Positions 43,712 through 52,017 are shown, counted from the stretch's first letter. The stretch: DNA of 64,000 nt from Cryomorphaceae bacterium (GCA_017798125.1 CP059070.1:930001-994000), one strand, 5' to 3'. Notes: generated by a model from the letters alone, not told the origin. Numbers and translations: made by a program.

Positions 43712-44062
43712 TCAGCCTTGAAAGCCGTCCAAGTGGGCCGCTTCAAAAAGCAGTCCACGGGCCAACGCTAAATCGGGAAGAACTCCGGCAGCAAAGGTCT
43801 GATCCGGAAGGTCCGCATGGCTGAACCCAAGGCGAACTCCCTGGTCAACCTTCCCCCAAGGCAAACTCGCAGGCCAGATGAAGAACATACGTTTGTGACC
43901 AAAGTAGAAAGGAGCGTTGTAATTCAGTCGTTCTTCGACTCCGGGCAAGCAATCAAAAATGAGCTCGCGCAAGGCCTCTACCACCATCAGTTCCTCTTCG
44001 GGAAGGTAGTCGAGAAAGTCTTCGACAGTTTTGAATTTAATGCCTGGCTGAAATTGATTCAT
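43712..44062 (-). CDS. DUF1801-family protein
   Basis: A 116-residue cytoplasmic protein of the DUF1801 (YdhG-like) family: the LPEEELMVVEALRELIFDCLPG helix, LNYNAPFYFGHKRMFFIWP strand, and the VRLGFSHADLPD segment are typical. The fold is an iron-chaperone/frataxin-like unit with no established reaction. The start overlaps the 3' end of the epimerase gene by 4 nt, so translation is coupled. It is 18 nt from the amylase gene. Confidence 0.88.
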   Translation of the reverse strand: MNQFQPGIKFKTVEDFLDYLPEEELMVVEALRELIFDCLPGVEERLNYNAPFYFGHKRMFFIWPASLPWGKVDQGVRLGFSHADLPDQTFAAGVLPDLALARGLLFEAAHLDGFQG

Positions 44063-44976
44063 GCGTGCTCCACCATGTAGGCGATTTGATCCTCGATGGG
44101 AGTTGGCGCCATGCCAAAGCGCTTTTCGAATTTGCTGGAATCAAAATGGTAGTCCCGATCGTATTGATAAATCATCTCCTTTATTTCCTTCATCACTGGC
44201 ATAAACCACCCCAAGGGAGTCATCATGAATGTGGGCAGGACCTGAAGCTTGTTCTTGGCCCCAAAGGCCTCCGCGATCTTAGCCGTCCAGTCCTCGGCGG
44301 TCAACCGCTCTGGGTTCGAAGGCATGTGCCAGACCTCTCCGAAGGCATCATCCGTGTTGCCGAGTAAGGCCACAGCCGCTCCCGCATCTGGGGTAAAGGT
44401 GAAGTTGTGCACCTTGTTCTTGGCGGCCAACCACTGCGCGGGCTTTCCCTTCTTCAAATTCTCGACAATGGTGGAATAGGGAACGCTATTGGGTGTGGTG
44501 CACATAAAATCCGCCGCGCGGGCGATGAGTGTATCCACCTCACCTTTCTCATGCGCCTCTTGAACCAACCGCGCCACATGTTCGCGAATCTTCCCTTTTT
44601 CGCTGGTTGGACGAATGGGCGTTTCCTCCGTCATACCATCCAAGTGATCACGATCGTACATATAGACATTGTCGAAGAAAACGAGCTTGGCTTTGTGCCT
44701 ACGGCACGATGCTATTACGTGCTCGATAAACGGAACCCAAAGCTGCTTCCAAACAGCAGTCTTATAGGGAAATCCAATGGTGACATAGACCACTTCCGAT
44801 CCGCGCACCGCGGCATTCACCTCATCTGGATGGGTGAGATTGGCCGCGAAGACCTCGTCCGTATCGTTGATTTTGACTGGGTTTCGCTGAACCAATCGAA
44901 TGTTCTCGCTGTAGTCGATGAGCGACTTGGCCAATTCCTGACCTACGGCGCCACCAGCGCCCAAAATCGTATGCAT
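44059..44976 (-). CDS. NAD-dependent epimerase/dehydratase-like protein (atypical SDR)
   Basis: A 305-residue Rossmann-fold protein. The dinucleotide motif GAGGAVGQELAKSL lies at the N-terminus (about residues 6-19) with the NADP-binding RNPVK after strand 2. A VYVTIGFPYK segment and YMYDRDHLDGM, containing the tyrosine region, resemble isoflavone-reductase/epimerase-type SDRs. The start at 44976 was chosen because MHTILGAGGAVGQ is the natural start of the fold, whereas the longer frame overlaps the YdeI-like gene. The substrate is unknown. A palindrome copy (44692-44712) lies in frame. Confidence 0.82.
   Translation of the reverse strand: MHTILGAGGAVGQELAKSLIDYSENIRLVQRNPVKINDTDEVFAANLTHPDEVNAAVRGSEVVYVTIGFPYKTAVWKQLWVPFIEHVIASCRRHKAKLVFFDNVYMYDRDHLDGMTEETPIRPTSEKGKIREHVARLVQEAHEKGEVDTLIARAADFMCTTPNSVPYSTIVENLKKGKPAQWLAAKNKVHNFTFTPDAGAAVALLGNTDDAFGEVWHMPSNPERLTAEDWTAKIAEAFGAKNKLQVLPTFMMTPLGWFMPVMKEIKEMIYQYDRDYHFDSSKFEKRFGMAPTPIEDQIAYMVEHA
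44692..44712 (-). repeat. REP-like palindrome copy 10
   Basis: TTTGTGCCTACGGCACGATGC: a perfect GTGCC/GGCAC stem around TAC (GTA on the other strand) with both flanks. It encodes SCRRHKA in the epimerase-like protein. Confidence 0.75.
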
Positions 44977-45004
44977 GACCCAAACTTTTTTAGAAAGATA
45001 CGAC

Positions 45005-45364
45005 CTATCCTGGATTTTTGAGGTGAGCCGCTGCGGCTTCTCCCGGGGGCCGAAGCAAACCATCGCGCCGTAGGCGCAAAACCCGCTCCGTATTGCCCTT
45101 GGTCCAATGGCTATTAGGCCGACGCGGCCCGAAGAACATCACGTAGGTGCGCTCATCGCGGGAGCGCTTGCGGCTATCAATCCATCCGAAACAGAGCGCT
45201 TCGTTTAGGGCGTCGTTGTAGCTCAAGGGCTGGGGGCCTTTCGACTTTTTGAAGAGGACGAGCCATACGCCGGCATCGTCGTGATGTTGTTCCAGCCAGT
45301 TTCGCCATTCGCCGGCAGAATGCACCTCGAGCACGCGCTCACCGTTCTCGATTTTCACCTTCAT
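45005..45364 (-). CDS. YdeI/OmpD-associated family protein, short form
   Basis: A 119-residue protein matching the N-terminal part of the YdeI family: WRNWLEQHHDDAGVWLVLFKK, ALCFGWIDSRKRSRDERT and FGPRRPNSHWTKGNTERV. Typical members continue to about 190 residues, with a helical second domain; here the frame stops after GEAAAAHLKNPG and no remainder is seen in the other frames before the next gene. It could be a truncated gene or a natural short variant. It overlaps the SRAP gene by 4 nt. A palindrome copy lies in frame. Confidence 0.75.
   Translation of the reverse strand: MKVKIENGERVLEVHSAGEWRNWLEQHHDDAGVWLVLFKKSKGPQPLSYNDALNEALCFGWIDSRKRSRDERTYVMFFGPRRPNSHWTKGNTERVLRLRRDGLLRPPGEAAAAHLKNPG
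45061..45080 (+). repeat. REP-like palindrome copy 11
   Basis: CATCGCGCCGTAGGCGCAAA: a perfect GCGCC/GGCGC stem around GTA with both flanks. It encodes LRLRRDG in the YdeI-like protein. Confidence 0.75.
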
Positions 45365-46170
45365 TCGAAGTCCAATCGACGTTGCCTCGCCTGCGTGTGG
45401 CCCATGCCCTCGAGCTTGAGATCCGTCTCGAAGCGGTATTCGTACTCGGGAATGAGCCGCTCTCCTGTTGGGCGGAGCAAGTCCAATCCCTCGGCCCGAG
45501 GGTTCTTGATCGCCGGGTCAATGGGATAGGCGTTCAAGCTTTTCGGATCGCCCGGGATCAGTAGCGAAGTCACATCGCCCAGGGGGAGGTCATTGCTCAG
45601 CCAAGCCGATTCGTCTTCTGGTCTGAGAATCAGGGGAGCGCGGTGGTGACCAATCTTGTTTAATACTCCATAGGCTGCCGTGGTGATGATGGCGAAGCTC
45701 GACACTTCTTCGCCCGTATCTTTATTGACCCATTGGTCCCAAATTCCGGCGAAGGCGAAGGGCCGTTGTCCATCGCTCCGATAGACTACATGCGGTTTGC
45801 TCAGGCGTTCCTTTTTGGGGCCTTCCAAGTAGGCGTCGGCGGGGACCAAACAGCGCTTGCTGCGGATCGATTGCCGAAACATTGGTTTGCTGATGATGCC
45901 CTTGGTTCCGTGAAAGTGTGGATCGTCTTCCTTGTTGTGATCGCCCTCGGCCCGCGCGTTGAAAACGTACATAGGCTTCTTGGCCCAGAACGGGGTAAAA
46001 CCAAAAGTGAAGAACTGCAATTCACCCGGCGTTTCATTCGTAATGACCGGAGTCTTGCTTCCAGGGCCAATATTCGCCCGAATCTGATAGCCCGTGGGCT
46101 GCGGGGCCACCACATTGAAGCGCTTTTCAATGACAGTCAATTTCGAAACGGTTACGTAGCGGCCGCACAT
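45361..46170 (-). CDS. SOS response-associated peptidase (SRAP, YedK/HMCES-like)
   Basis: A 269-residue DNA-protein-crosslink enzyme that binds abasic sites in single-stranded DNA. The catalytic Cys2 is present in MCGRYVTVSK, the conserved Asn in NARAEG, Glu in PADAYLEG and His in NKIGHHRAPLIL. The start at 46170 was chosen because cysteine at position 2 is needed; the longer frame from 46434 would bury it. A TATCTTCG element lies 17 nt before the ATG. Given the nearby S24-repressor cassette, damage-related regulation is possible but not visible here. It overlaps the downstream YdeI-like gene by 4 nt. Confidence 0.92.
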   Translation of the reverse strand: MCGRYVTVSKLTVIEKRFNVVAPQPTGYQIRANIGPGSKTPVITNETPGELQFFTFGFTPFWAKKPMYVFNARAEGDHNKEDDPHFHGTKGIISKPMFRQSIRSKRCLVPADAYLEGPKKERLSKPHVVYRSDGQRPFAFAGIWDQWVNKDTGEEVSSFAIITTAAYGVLNKIGHHRAPLILRPEDESAWLSNDLPLGDVTSLLIPGDPKSLNAYPIDPAIKNPRAEGLDLLRPTGERLIPEYEYRFETDLKLEGMGHTQARQRRLDFE

Positions 46171-46217
46171 AGTGGAACTCTTTGTTTCGAAGATACCTAA
46201 TTCCCGAGGGACTATCG

Positions 46218-46238
46218 CATCGAGCCGTAGGCTCAGAA
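46218..46238 (+). repeat. REP-like palindrome copy 12 (intergenic)
   Basis: CATCGAGCCGTAGGCTC with AGAA following: a perfect GAGCC/GGCTC stem around GTA. It is in the divergent gap between the SRAP gene and paaI, with no coding constraint, so it supports a DNA- or RNA-level function of the palindrome. Confidence 0.75.
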
Positions 46239-46260
46239 TCGATGGGTAAATGTGAAAGGT

Positions 46261-46268
46261 TATCTTTG
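46261..46268 (+). promoter_or_regulatory. -7 element directly before paaI
   Basis: TATCTTTG is an exact TAnnTTTG match ending 4 nt before the paaI ATG. If used, transcription would begin at or next to the start codon. No TTG is found at the ideal upstream distance. Confidence 0.45.
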
Positions 46269-46272
46269 CCCT

Positions 46273-46695
46273 ATGGCCGAAGAACCCCTGCACTCCCGCG
46301 TCGTAGACGCGATGTACAATAATGATGCTTTTAGCCAATGGCTGGGTATTCGCCGCGTGGAAGACGGGGCGGGTAAGAGCGTGTTGGAGATGACGGTGCG
46401 CGACGAAATGACCAATGGATTTGATATTGCGCACGGGGGTATTACCTACTCCTTAGCGGACAGCGCCTTGGCCTTTGCGAGCAACGGACACGGTCGGCAG
46501 TCGGTCTCGGTGGAAACCTCCATTTCGCACGTCAAGCCGGTCAAAAGTGGAGACGTCTTAAGGGCGGTCGCCACGGAGCGCAGCTTGGGGAACAAAATCG
46601 GCATCTACGACATATCCATCACGAATCAAAAAGACGAAACGGTCGCACTTTTCAAGGGCACGGTGTACCGCACTGGCCAGGAGTGGGACGTTTAA
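46273..46695 (+). CDS. paaI: Phenylacetate-pathway hot-dog thioesterase PaaI
   Basis: A 140-residue hot-dog thioesterase that removes CoA from dead-end aryl-CoA intermediates and prevents CoA depletion. The FDIAHGGITYSLADSALAFA segment (about 55-75) and the later VETSISHVKPVKSGD are typical of PaaI, with the catalytic Asp in the central helix (LADSA). The start at 46273 was chosen because MAEEPLHSRVVDAMYNND is the usual N-terminus and an exact -7 element precedes it; the frame from 46252 would start upstream of that element. It heads paaI-paaJ-paaY. Confidence 0.9.
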   Translation: MAEEPLHSRVVDAMYNNDAFSQWLGIRRVEDGAGKSVLEMTVRDEMTNGFDIAHGGITYSLADSALAFASNGHGRQSVSVETSISHVKPVKSGDVLRAVATERSLGNKIGIYDISITNQKDETVALFKGTVYRTGQEWDV

Positions 46696-46704
46696 CACGA
46701 TACT

Positions 46705-47913
46705 ATGCAAGACGTATTCATCATTGACGGCGTGCGATCGCCGATCGGAAACTTCGGTGGAACTTTAGCGCCTTATCGGGCCGATGATCTCGGAGCTCAT
46801 GTGCTTCGCGCCCTTCTGGACCGCAATCCGGATTTGGACCCCAGCGTTATTGAGGACGTGATCATGGGCTGCGCCAACCAAGCTGGTGAGGACAACCGGA
46901 ACGTAGCGCGCATGTCCTTGCTCTTAGCTGGATTTCCATACACTGTCGGCGGTGAAACGGTAAATCGCCTCTGCGCTTCAGGAATGGCGGCAGCGGTCAA
47001 CAGTTACCGCGCCTTGCAAAACCAAGACGGCGATGTCTACGTCGCTGCAGGAATGGAGCACATGACGCGCGGACCTTGGGTTATTTCGAAAGTGTCCAAG
47101 CCCTTTGGACGCGATGCTCAGATGCACGACAGCAGCTTTGGCTGGCGCTTTATCAACCCCAAAATGGAAGAGCTCTACGGGACCGATGGTATGGGGAATA
47201 CCGCGGAAAACCTCGTTGAGATGTACGGCATTTCCCGCGAAGACCAGGATGCCTTTGCCCACTGGAGCCAAATGAAGGCCACCGGCGCTCGCGAAAGCGG
47301 ACGCTTGGCCGAGGAGATTGCGCCCGTGATAATTCCGCAGCGCAAAAAGGACGATATCGTCTTCAAAGACGACGAATTCATCAAGCCGACAACCACCCTA
47401 GAAGTTTTGGCCAAGCTCCGCCCCGCCTTCAAGCGCGAAGGAGGAAGCGTCACTGCCGGAAATGCCAGTGGTTTGAACGACGGAGCCGCCGCGCTTCTCA
47501 TGGCGAATGAAAACGGCGTCAAGGCGAATGGCCTAAAGCCCATCGCCCGCATTGTCTCGGCCGCCGTTGCCGGTGTGGAGCCGCGCATTATGGGCATTGG
47601 ACCGGTATTCGCTTCGGAGAAGGCCCTCAAACGGGCCGATCTGACCCTCGACGACATGGACATCATCGAGCTCAACGAAGCCTTCGCGGCGCAGGCCCTT
47701 TCCTGCACGCGCCAAATGGGCTTGGCCGACGACGATCCGCGCATCAACCCGAATGGTGGAGCCATCGCCTTGGGTCATCCCCTCGGCATGAGCGGAACGC
47801 GCCTCCTCCAAACTGCGGCCCTCGAGCTTCAGAAAACAGGAAAACAATATGCCCTCTGCACTATGTGCATTGGAGTGGGTCAAGGATACGCCACTATCAT
47901 TGAACGGGTATGA
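46705..47913 (+). CDS. paaJ: 3-oxoadipyl-CoA/3-oxo-5,6-dehydrosuberyl-CoA thiolase
   Basis: A degradative thiolase of 402 residues that splits 3-oxoadipyl-CoA into succinyl-CoA and acetyl-CoA and also acts on 3-oxo-5,6-dehydrosuberyl-CoA. The nucleophile Cys is in NRLCASGMAA (about 91), GHPLGMSG carries the catalytic His (about 356), and the second Cys is in CMCIGVGQG (about 386). The DDLGAHVL and VEPRIMGIGP segments are typical of PaaJ/PcaF. It lies 9 nt after paaI and overlaps paaY by 4 nt. The near-identical PcaF cannot be excluded, but the Paa context favours PaaJ. Confidence 0.93.
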   Translation: MQDVFIIDGVRSPIGNFGGTLAPYRADDLGAHVLRALLDRNPDLDPSVIEDVIMGCANQAGEDNRNVARMSLLLAGFPYTVGGETVNRLCASGMAAAVNSYRALQNQDGDVYVAAGMEHMTRGPWVISKVSKPFGRDAQMHDSSFGWRFINPKMEELYGTDGMGNTAENLVEMYGISREDQDAFAHWSQMKATGARESGRLAEEIAPVIIPQRKKDDIVFKDDEFIKPTTTLEVLAKLRPAFKREGGSVTAGNASGLNDGAAALLMANENGVKANGLKPIARIVSAAVAGVEPRIMGIGPVFASEKALKRADLTLDDMDIIELNEAFAAQALSCTRQMGLADDDPRINPNGGAIALGHPLGMSGTRLLQTAALELQKTGKQYALCTMCIGVGQGYATIIERV

Positions 47914-48500
47914 TCTACGAATTCAACGGTTTCAAGCCAGTCGTTCACGAAACGGCCTATGTGCACCCTCAAGCCAACGTCACGGGGAATGTGATCATTG
48001 GCCGAGATGTATATGTCGGACCCGGCGCCGCCATCCGTGGCGATTGGGGAAAGATCGTCATTGAAGACGGCTGCAACGTTCAAGAAAACTGTGTCCTGCA
48101 CATGTTCCCGGGCAAGACGATGATTCTCAGTGCCGGTGCGCACATCGGACACGGCGCCATCATCCACGGGGCCAACATCGGCGCCAATACCCTCGTCGGC
48201 ATGAATGCCGTGGTCATGGATGATGTCCAAGTGGGCGAAGGCTGCATTATCGGAGCGCTGTGCTTTGTCCCCGGCGAAATGGTCATCGAAGACCGCAAGG
48301 TGGTCGTCGGGAACCCCGCCCGCATCGTCAAGGACGTCAGCGACGATATGCTCGCCTGGAAAACCGAGGGCACCAAGCTCTACCAAGAACTGCCCGCCGA
48401 GATGCGCGACACCCTCCGAGAGTGCGAACCACTGCGCGAAGAGGAGCCCAATCGCCCCATCCAGAAATCCGACTATTTTACTTTGAAGAAGACCCGCTGA
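47910..48500 (+). CDS. paaY: Hexapeptide-repeat thioesterase PaaY
   Basis: A left-handed beta-helix protein of the gamma carbonic anhydrase fold, 196 residues. Family knowledge assigns it as thioesterase for a shunt product (2-hydroxycyclohepta-1,4,6-triene-1-formyl-CoA) in the pathway. The hexapeptide repeats are evident in GNVIIGRDVYVGPGAAIRGD, AHIGHGAIIHGANIG and GMNAVVMDDVQVGEG. The C-terminal helix (TLRECEPLREEEPNRP) matches the PaaY tail well. It overlaps paaJ by 4 nt. Confidence 0.93.
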   Translation: MIYEFNGFKPVVHETAYVHPQANVTGNVIIGRDVYVGPGAAIRGDWGKIVIEDGCNVQENCVLHMFPGKTMILSAGAHIGHGAIIHGANIGANTLVGMNAVVMDDVQVGEGCIIGALCFVPGEMVIEDRKVVVGNPARIVKDVSDDMLAWKTEGTKLYQELPAEMRDTLRECEPLREEEPNRPIQKSDYFTLKKTR

Positions 48501-48516
48501 ATGATACCTTAGAGGT

Positions 48517-49902
48517 ATGATGCGGAAACTTTTCACTTTACTCTTAAGCCTCTGCGCCTACGGCGCGATGGCCCAGTCTCCCGTTGTCGGCGATTGGCTC
48601 GGAAGTCTACAAACCCCCAATGGTTCTATCCGAATGGTGCTCCACGTGGTGGAGGCAGAAGGCGGCGGTATTTCCGTCACCATGGATTCGCCCGATCAAG
48701 GAGCCTATGGCCTGCAAACCGACACTGCTTTTTACTCCGAGGGAACGTTCGTCTTTAAAGTCGATGCTGCAGGCGTCAACTATCAAGCGGGTGTGGCCGA
48801 TGGTGAAATGCGTGGTACGTTCAAACAAGGAGCTTTTGAACTCGCCTTAGATTTTGAGAAGTCCAATGCGCCCATTGGTAAGGACAAACGTCCTCAGGAT
48901 CCAACCTTACCCTATGACTATGAGTCGGAAAACGTTCAGTTCCGAAACAAGAAGAACAAGATTGACCTAGCGGGAACTTTGACCTACCCCTATGGATCCG
49001 GTCCCTTCCCAACGGTAATCCTGATATCGGGTTCTGGTCCACAGGACCGCAACAGCGAGATTTTCAACCACCGCCCTTTCTGGGTCTGGAGCGATTTCCT
49101 CACCAGCAAGGGCTTTGCGGTCTTCCGTTACGACGAGCGCGGAGTAGGCAAGTCTGGTGGTAAGTTCGCCACGGCAACCTCACGCCATTTTGCGAATGAT
49201 GTTGAAGCGGCTATGGATTATCTCAAGTCCCGGGGAGATGTTGTGGACAAGGACGCCATCGGACTGATGGGCCACAGCGAAGGAGGTATCATTGCACCGA
49301 TGGTAGCCCAAGAGCGAAAAGACGTGGCCTTCATGGTCTTGTTGGCTGGACCAGCCATGCCAGGTCGCGATATTCTTTTGGATCAAAGTGCGCGCATATA
49401 TCGTCAGGCCGGAATGTCCACAGAAGACATCGAAGAAAACGAGAAGATGATGGGAGAGCTGTACGATCTCTTGGATGACGGAATGGAAGAAGAAGCGCTG
49501 CAGGAAGCCATGAAAGCGGTCATAGCTGGCTACGCAGAGGGAGAATCAGAAGAAGATATAGCTCAGGCTCAAGACGCCATTATGCGTGAAATAAAAAGTG
49601 CCTGGATGCGTGAGTTCATTCTTTACGATCCGCGTCCTTCTCTAGAGGCTGTGGAGGTACCCGTTTTGGCCCTTTTTGGAGAGAAAGATGTTCAAGTCTC
49701 TCCAGAGCTGAATAAACCGGCCTTGGAGGCAGCTTTAAAAAAGGCCCCGATTAAAGATTTCCAGATCATGGTCATGCCAGGTCAAAACCATCTTTTCCAA
49801 ACCTGTACCACCTGCGCCATCAGCGAATACGGGCAGCTCGATGAGACGGTGAATGAAGAGACCATGAAGCTGGTTATGAAGTGGTTGCGGAAGCACAGCT
49901 GA
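48517..49902 (+). CDS. Secreted alpha/beta hydrolase
   Basis: A 461-residue exported hydrolase. The signal peptide (about 1-20, ending AMAQ) contains a repeat copy. A lead domain of about 120 residues is followed by an alpha/beta hydrolase core with ISGSGPQDRN, the nucleophile elbow GLMGHSEGG (Ser at about 256), the catalytic Asp in LFGEKDVQVS, and His in MPGQNHLFQ. It resembles the serine aminopeptidase/acyl-peptidase-like esterases common in Bacteroidota. TACCTTAG lies 4 nt before the ATG. It follows paaY by 16 nt, but a link to phenylacetate is not implied. Confidence 0.88.
   Translation: MMRKLFTLLLSLCAYGAMAQSPVVGDWLGSLQTPNGSIRMVLHVVEAEGGGISVTMDSPDQGAYGLQTDTAFYSEGTFVFKVDAAGVNYQAGVADGEMRGTFKQGAFELALDFEKSNAPIGKDKRPQDPTLPYDYESENVQFRNKKNKIDLAGTLTYPYGSGPFPTVILISGSGPQDRNSEIFNHRPFWVWSDFLTSKGFAVFRYDERGVGKSGGKFATATSRHFANDVEAAMDYLKSRGDVVDKDAIGLMGHSEGGIIAPMVAQERKDVAFMVLLAGPAMPGRDILLDQSARIYRQAGMSTEDIEENEKMMGELYDLLDDGMEEEALQEAMKAVIAGYAEGESEEDIAQAQDAIMREIKSAWMREFILYDPRPSLEAVEVPVLALFGEKDVQVSPELNKPALEAALKKAPIKDFQIMVMPGQNHLFQTCTTCAISEYGQLDETVNEETMKLVMKWLRKHS
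48554..48570 (-). repeat. REP-like palindrome copy 13
   Basis: GCGCCTACGGCGCGATG: a perfect GCGCC/GGCGC stem around TAC with the GATG flank; the TTT flank is absent. It encodes CAYGAMA at the end of the signal peptide of the alpha/beta hydrolase. Confidence 0.68.
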
Positions 49903-49913
49903 TATTCTCGTAG

Positions 49914-50010
49914 CGAGAAAAAATACCGCAGCGAGAATTATTCTTGCATAGATAATTGCCTAAGTGCTTTAAATTCAGTAGTTTAACGTTTTGGCACTGT
50001 TTTGAACCAC
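49914..50010 (+). promoter_or_regulatory. Upstream control block of LruC gene 1 (shared with gene 2)
   Basis: The intergenic block carries GAGAAAAAATAC, CGAGAATTATTC and TTTTGGCACTGTTTTGA (49989-50005). Each element recurs in the same order before the second LruC gene (52072-52181). The conserved GGCAC box suggests a shared promoter or operator. It is not an exact sigma-54 site because the GG-to-G spacing is one base short. Confidence 0.6.
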
Positions 50011-50037
50011 CTAAGTGTAAATTTTACACCCCAAACC

Positions 50038-51981
50038 ATGAAAGCACTCAAATTATTTTTCTTCGCGGTACTGATTGTATCGGTAGGATGTAAAAAGAAC
50101 AACAACGACGATGACAACGAAGGCGGACTTGCAGCCTTTGACTACAACACCTCAACATCAACCATCGTAGAGATCGGTGCGCCTGATCATTTAGCGGGAT
50201 CTAGCTTTGGATTGTACACCGCGAATCCTGATAGTGGAGGGCGACTGTTGACGCGTGGAGTTTTAGACGATAACGCCCAATACAGCAATGAGCTCATTCT
50301 TCCAACCGCTTCGGAGTCTGTCTTCTTGAAGACCTGGTATATAGGATTGCCGGGAGATGTAGAAATCCCGATCGTCAATGGACGTGCTTCCGTGGAGCTT
50401 TTGCCAGAAACGGGGCCCGATACACCCTACATGGGTGACCCTCAGTTCATCCCGATTCCAAGAACCAAGAATTCTAATACGGTGATCGGGTATATGGGAA
50501 CCTACAATCAGCAAGGGGTGCCTGATTACTTAACCGTTGCCGATAACGTGGACGCGTCTCTTTTGAACGACGTGAACGCTGCGCTCCCGGAATACTATCC
50601 TGTTACAACATATAACGCGCAATACTTGGCAAGTGGTAATTCAACGGATATCCAACTTCAGGACTCTTCAGATGTATGGGTCACTTTTGTTGCGGAAGGC
50701 GCGGGGTACCGAAATGTGCTTGGTTACTATGTATATGATCAAAATAACCCGCCAACTTCGGCTTCCGGCATAGATAGTATTCATATTATTTTTCCCAATA
50801 CCAGCTTTGCGGGCTCCGGGGGAGGTTTGTATTCCGGAGACAAGGTATATCTCGGTTCCTTTGGCTCGGATAAGGCAATCGGCTGGGTCTTGTTCCAGAA
50901 TGCATGGAGAGGAAATACGCAGACCGTCAATTTCAACGCCACAAAATTTTATTCCAATCCGGACTTTAACCCGGAGCAGAATGCAAGCATCCGCCAGCAC
51001 CTCGTGCAGTTGTACCACACCCAAAGAGACTTGGTACTCATCGGATTTGAAGATATCCCAAGAAACTGGGGTAGCTGCGATAATGACTTCAACGATCTCA
51101 TTTTCTATGCCTCCTCGAATCCGATTACGGCCATCCCTACTATCAACATGCCGACTATTACAGGGAACACAAACAACGATTCCGATAACGATGGGGTAGA
51201 TAACAATGCGGATGAGTATCCAAACGATCCTACTCGTGCCTTTACGAGTTACTTCCCCAACGCCAATGACATGTGCAGCTATGCCTTCGAAGATCTATGG
51301 CCTTCAAAAGGGGACTATGACTTCAATGACTTGGTTGTGGATGCGCAGTACAAATACGTCTTGGACGCCTCTAATCAGATTGTGGATATTGAAATGGACT
51401 TCTATGTCAAGCACATCGGAGCAAGTTTCCACAATGGTTTCGGTGTTGAATTGCCTATTCCGATGGGCAATGTGTCCAACGTTACCGGCTACAACATCAC
51501 GGATAACTTGGTTACCCTGAACGGATCCGGATTAGAAGCGGGCCAGACCAATGCAGTCATTATCCCCTTTGATGATGCCTTCGACAATTTGGAGGACACC
51601 CTCCATATGGTGATCACCTTGAGTGGCACGTACAGTATGAGCTCTTGGAACCAATCAGGACTGAATCCTTTTATCTTCTCTAATGCGACTCGTGGAAGAG
51701 AGATTCACTTAAGCGGACGAGCTCCAACAGACTTGATGGACAATACATGGTTCGGCCAAAGCGCAGACGACAGTGATCCGGCAAATGGCCGATACTACAA
51801 GACCGCCGATCACGAGCCATGGGGTCTCGAAGTCAATAACAGTTTTCGTGTACCCGTAGAGAAGGTGCGAATAGAGAACGCATACTTGCGTTTTGACAAC
51901 TGGACCAATGCCGCAGGTTCTCAGTGGAAGGATTGGTACGAAGACAAGCAAGGGTATCGAAATAACGCCAATCTTCAATAA
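50038..51981 (+). CDS. LruC-domain surface lipoprotein, copy 1
   Basis: A 647-residue lipoprotein with the lipobox VSVGC followed by KKNNNDDDNE, an acidic stretch like the lipoprotein export signal for surface exposure. The central part has DUF4114-like DFNDLIFYAS, and after a calcium-binding-type segment SDNDGVDNNADEYPNDP the LruC domain follows with GDYDFNDLVV. The ATG at 50038 was chosen because MKALKLFFFAVLIVSVGC is a complete lipoprotein signal; the frame from 50002 starts inside the control block. The function of LruC proteins is unknown (the name comes from a Leptospira antigen). It is a tandem paralog of the gene at 52227. Confidence 0.85.
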   Translation: MKALKLFFFAVLIVSVGCKKNNNDDDNEGGLAAFDYNTSTSTIVEIGAPDHLAGSSFGLYTANPDSGGRLLTRGVLDDNAQYSNELILPTASESVFLKTWYIGLPGDVEIPIVNGRASVELLPETGPDTPYMGDPQFIPIPRTKNSNTVIGYMGTYNQQGVPDYLTVADNVDASLLNDVNAALPEYYPVTTYNAQYLASGNSTDIQLQDSSDVWVTFVAEGAGYRNVLGYYVYDQNNPPTSASGIDSIHIIFPNTSFAGSGGGLYSGDKVYLGSFGSDKAIGWVLFQNAWRGNTQTVNFNATKFYSNPDFNPEQNASIRQHLVQLYHTQRDLVLIGFEDIPRNWGSCDNDFNDLIFYASSNPITAIPTINMPTITGNTNNDSDNDGVDNNADEYPNDPTRAFTSYFPNANDMCSYAFEDLWPSKGDYDFNDLVVDAQYKYVLDASNQIVDIEMDFYVKHIGASFHNGFGVELPIPMGNVSNVTGYNITDNLVTLNGSGLEAGQTNAVIIPFDDAFDNLEDTLHMVITLSGTYSMSSWNQSGLNPFIFSNATRGREIHLSGRAPTDLMDNTWFGQSADDSDPANGRYYKTADHEPWGLEVNNSFRVPVEKVRIENAYLRFDNWTNAAGSQWKDWYEDKQGYRNNANLQ

Positions 51982-52017
51982 GCGAAGAGTGAGTTACCTT
52001 ATCCATATAAAGCCTGC

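Noticed and set aside
45480-45510. CCCTCGGCCCGAGGG palindrome in the SRAP gene
   Set aside because: Different arms, loop and flanks from the dispersed family; most likely chance within GC-rich codons.
46741-46790. TATCGGGCCGATGATC in paaJ as another repeat copy
   Set aside because: The arms do not pair properly and the codons give the conserved thiolase segment YRADDLG.
49989-50005. TTTTGGCACTGTTTTGA as a sigma-54 promoter
   Set aside because: The distance from GG to the downstream G is one base shorter than the strict sigma-54 spacing and GC is GA, so the box is noted only as a shared control element.
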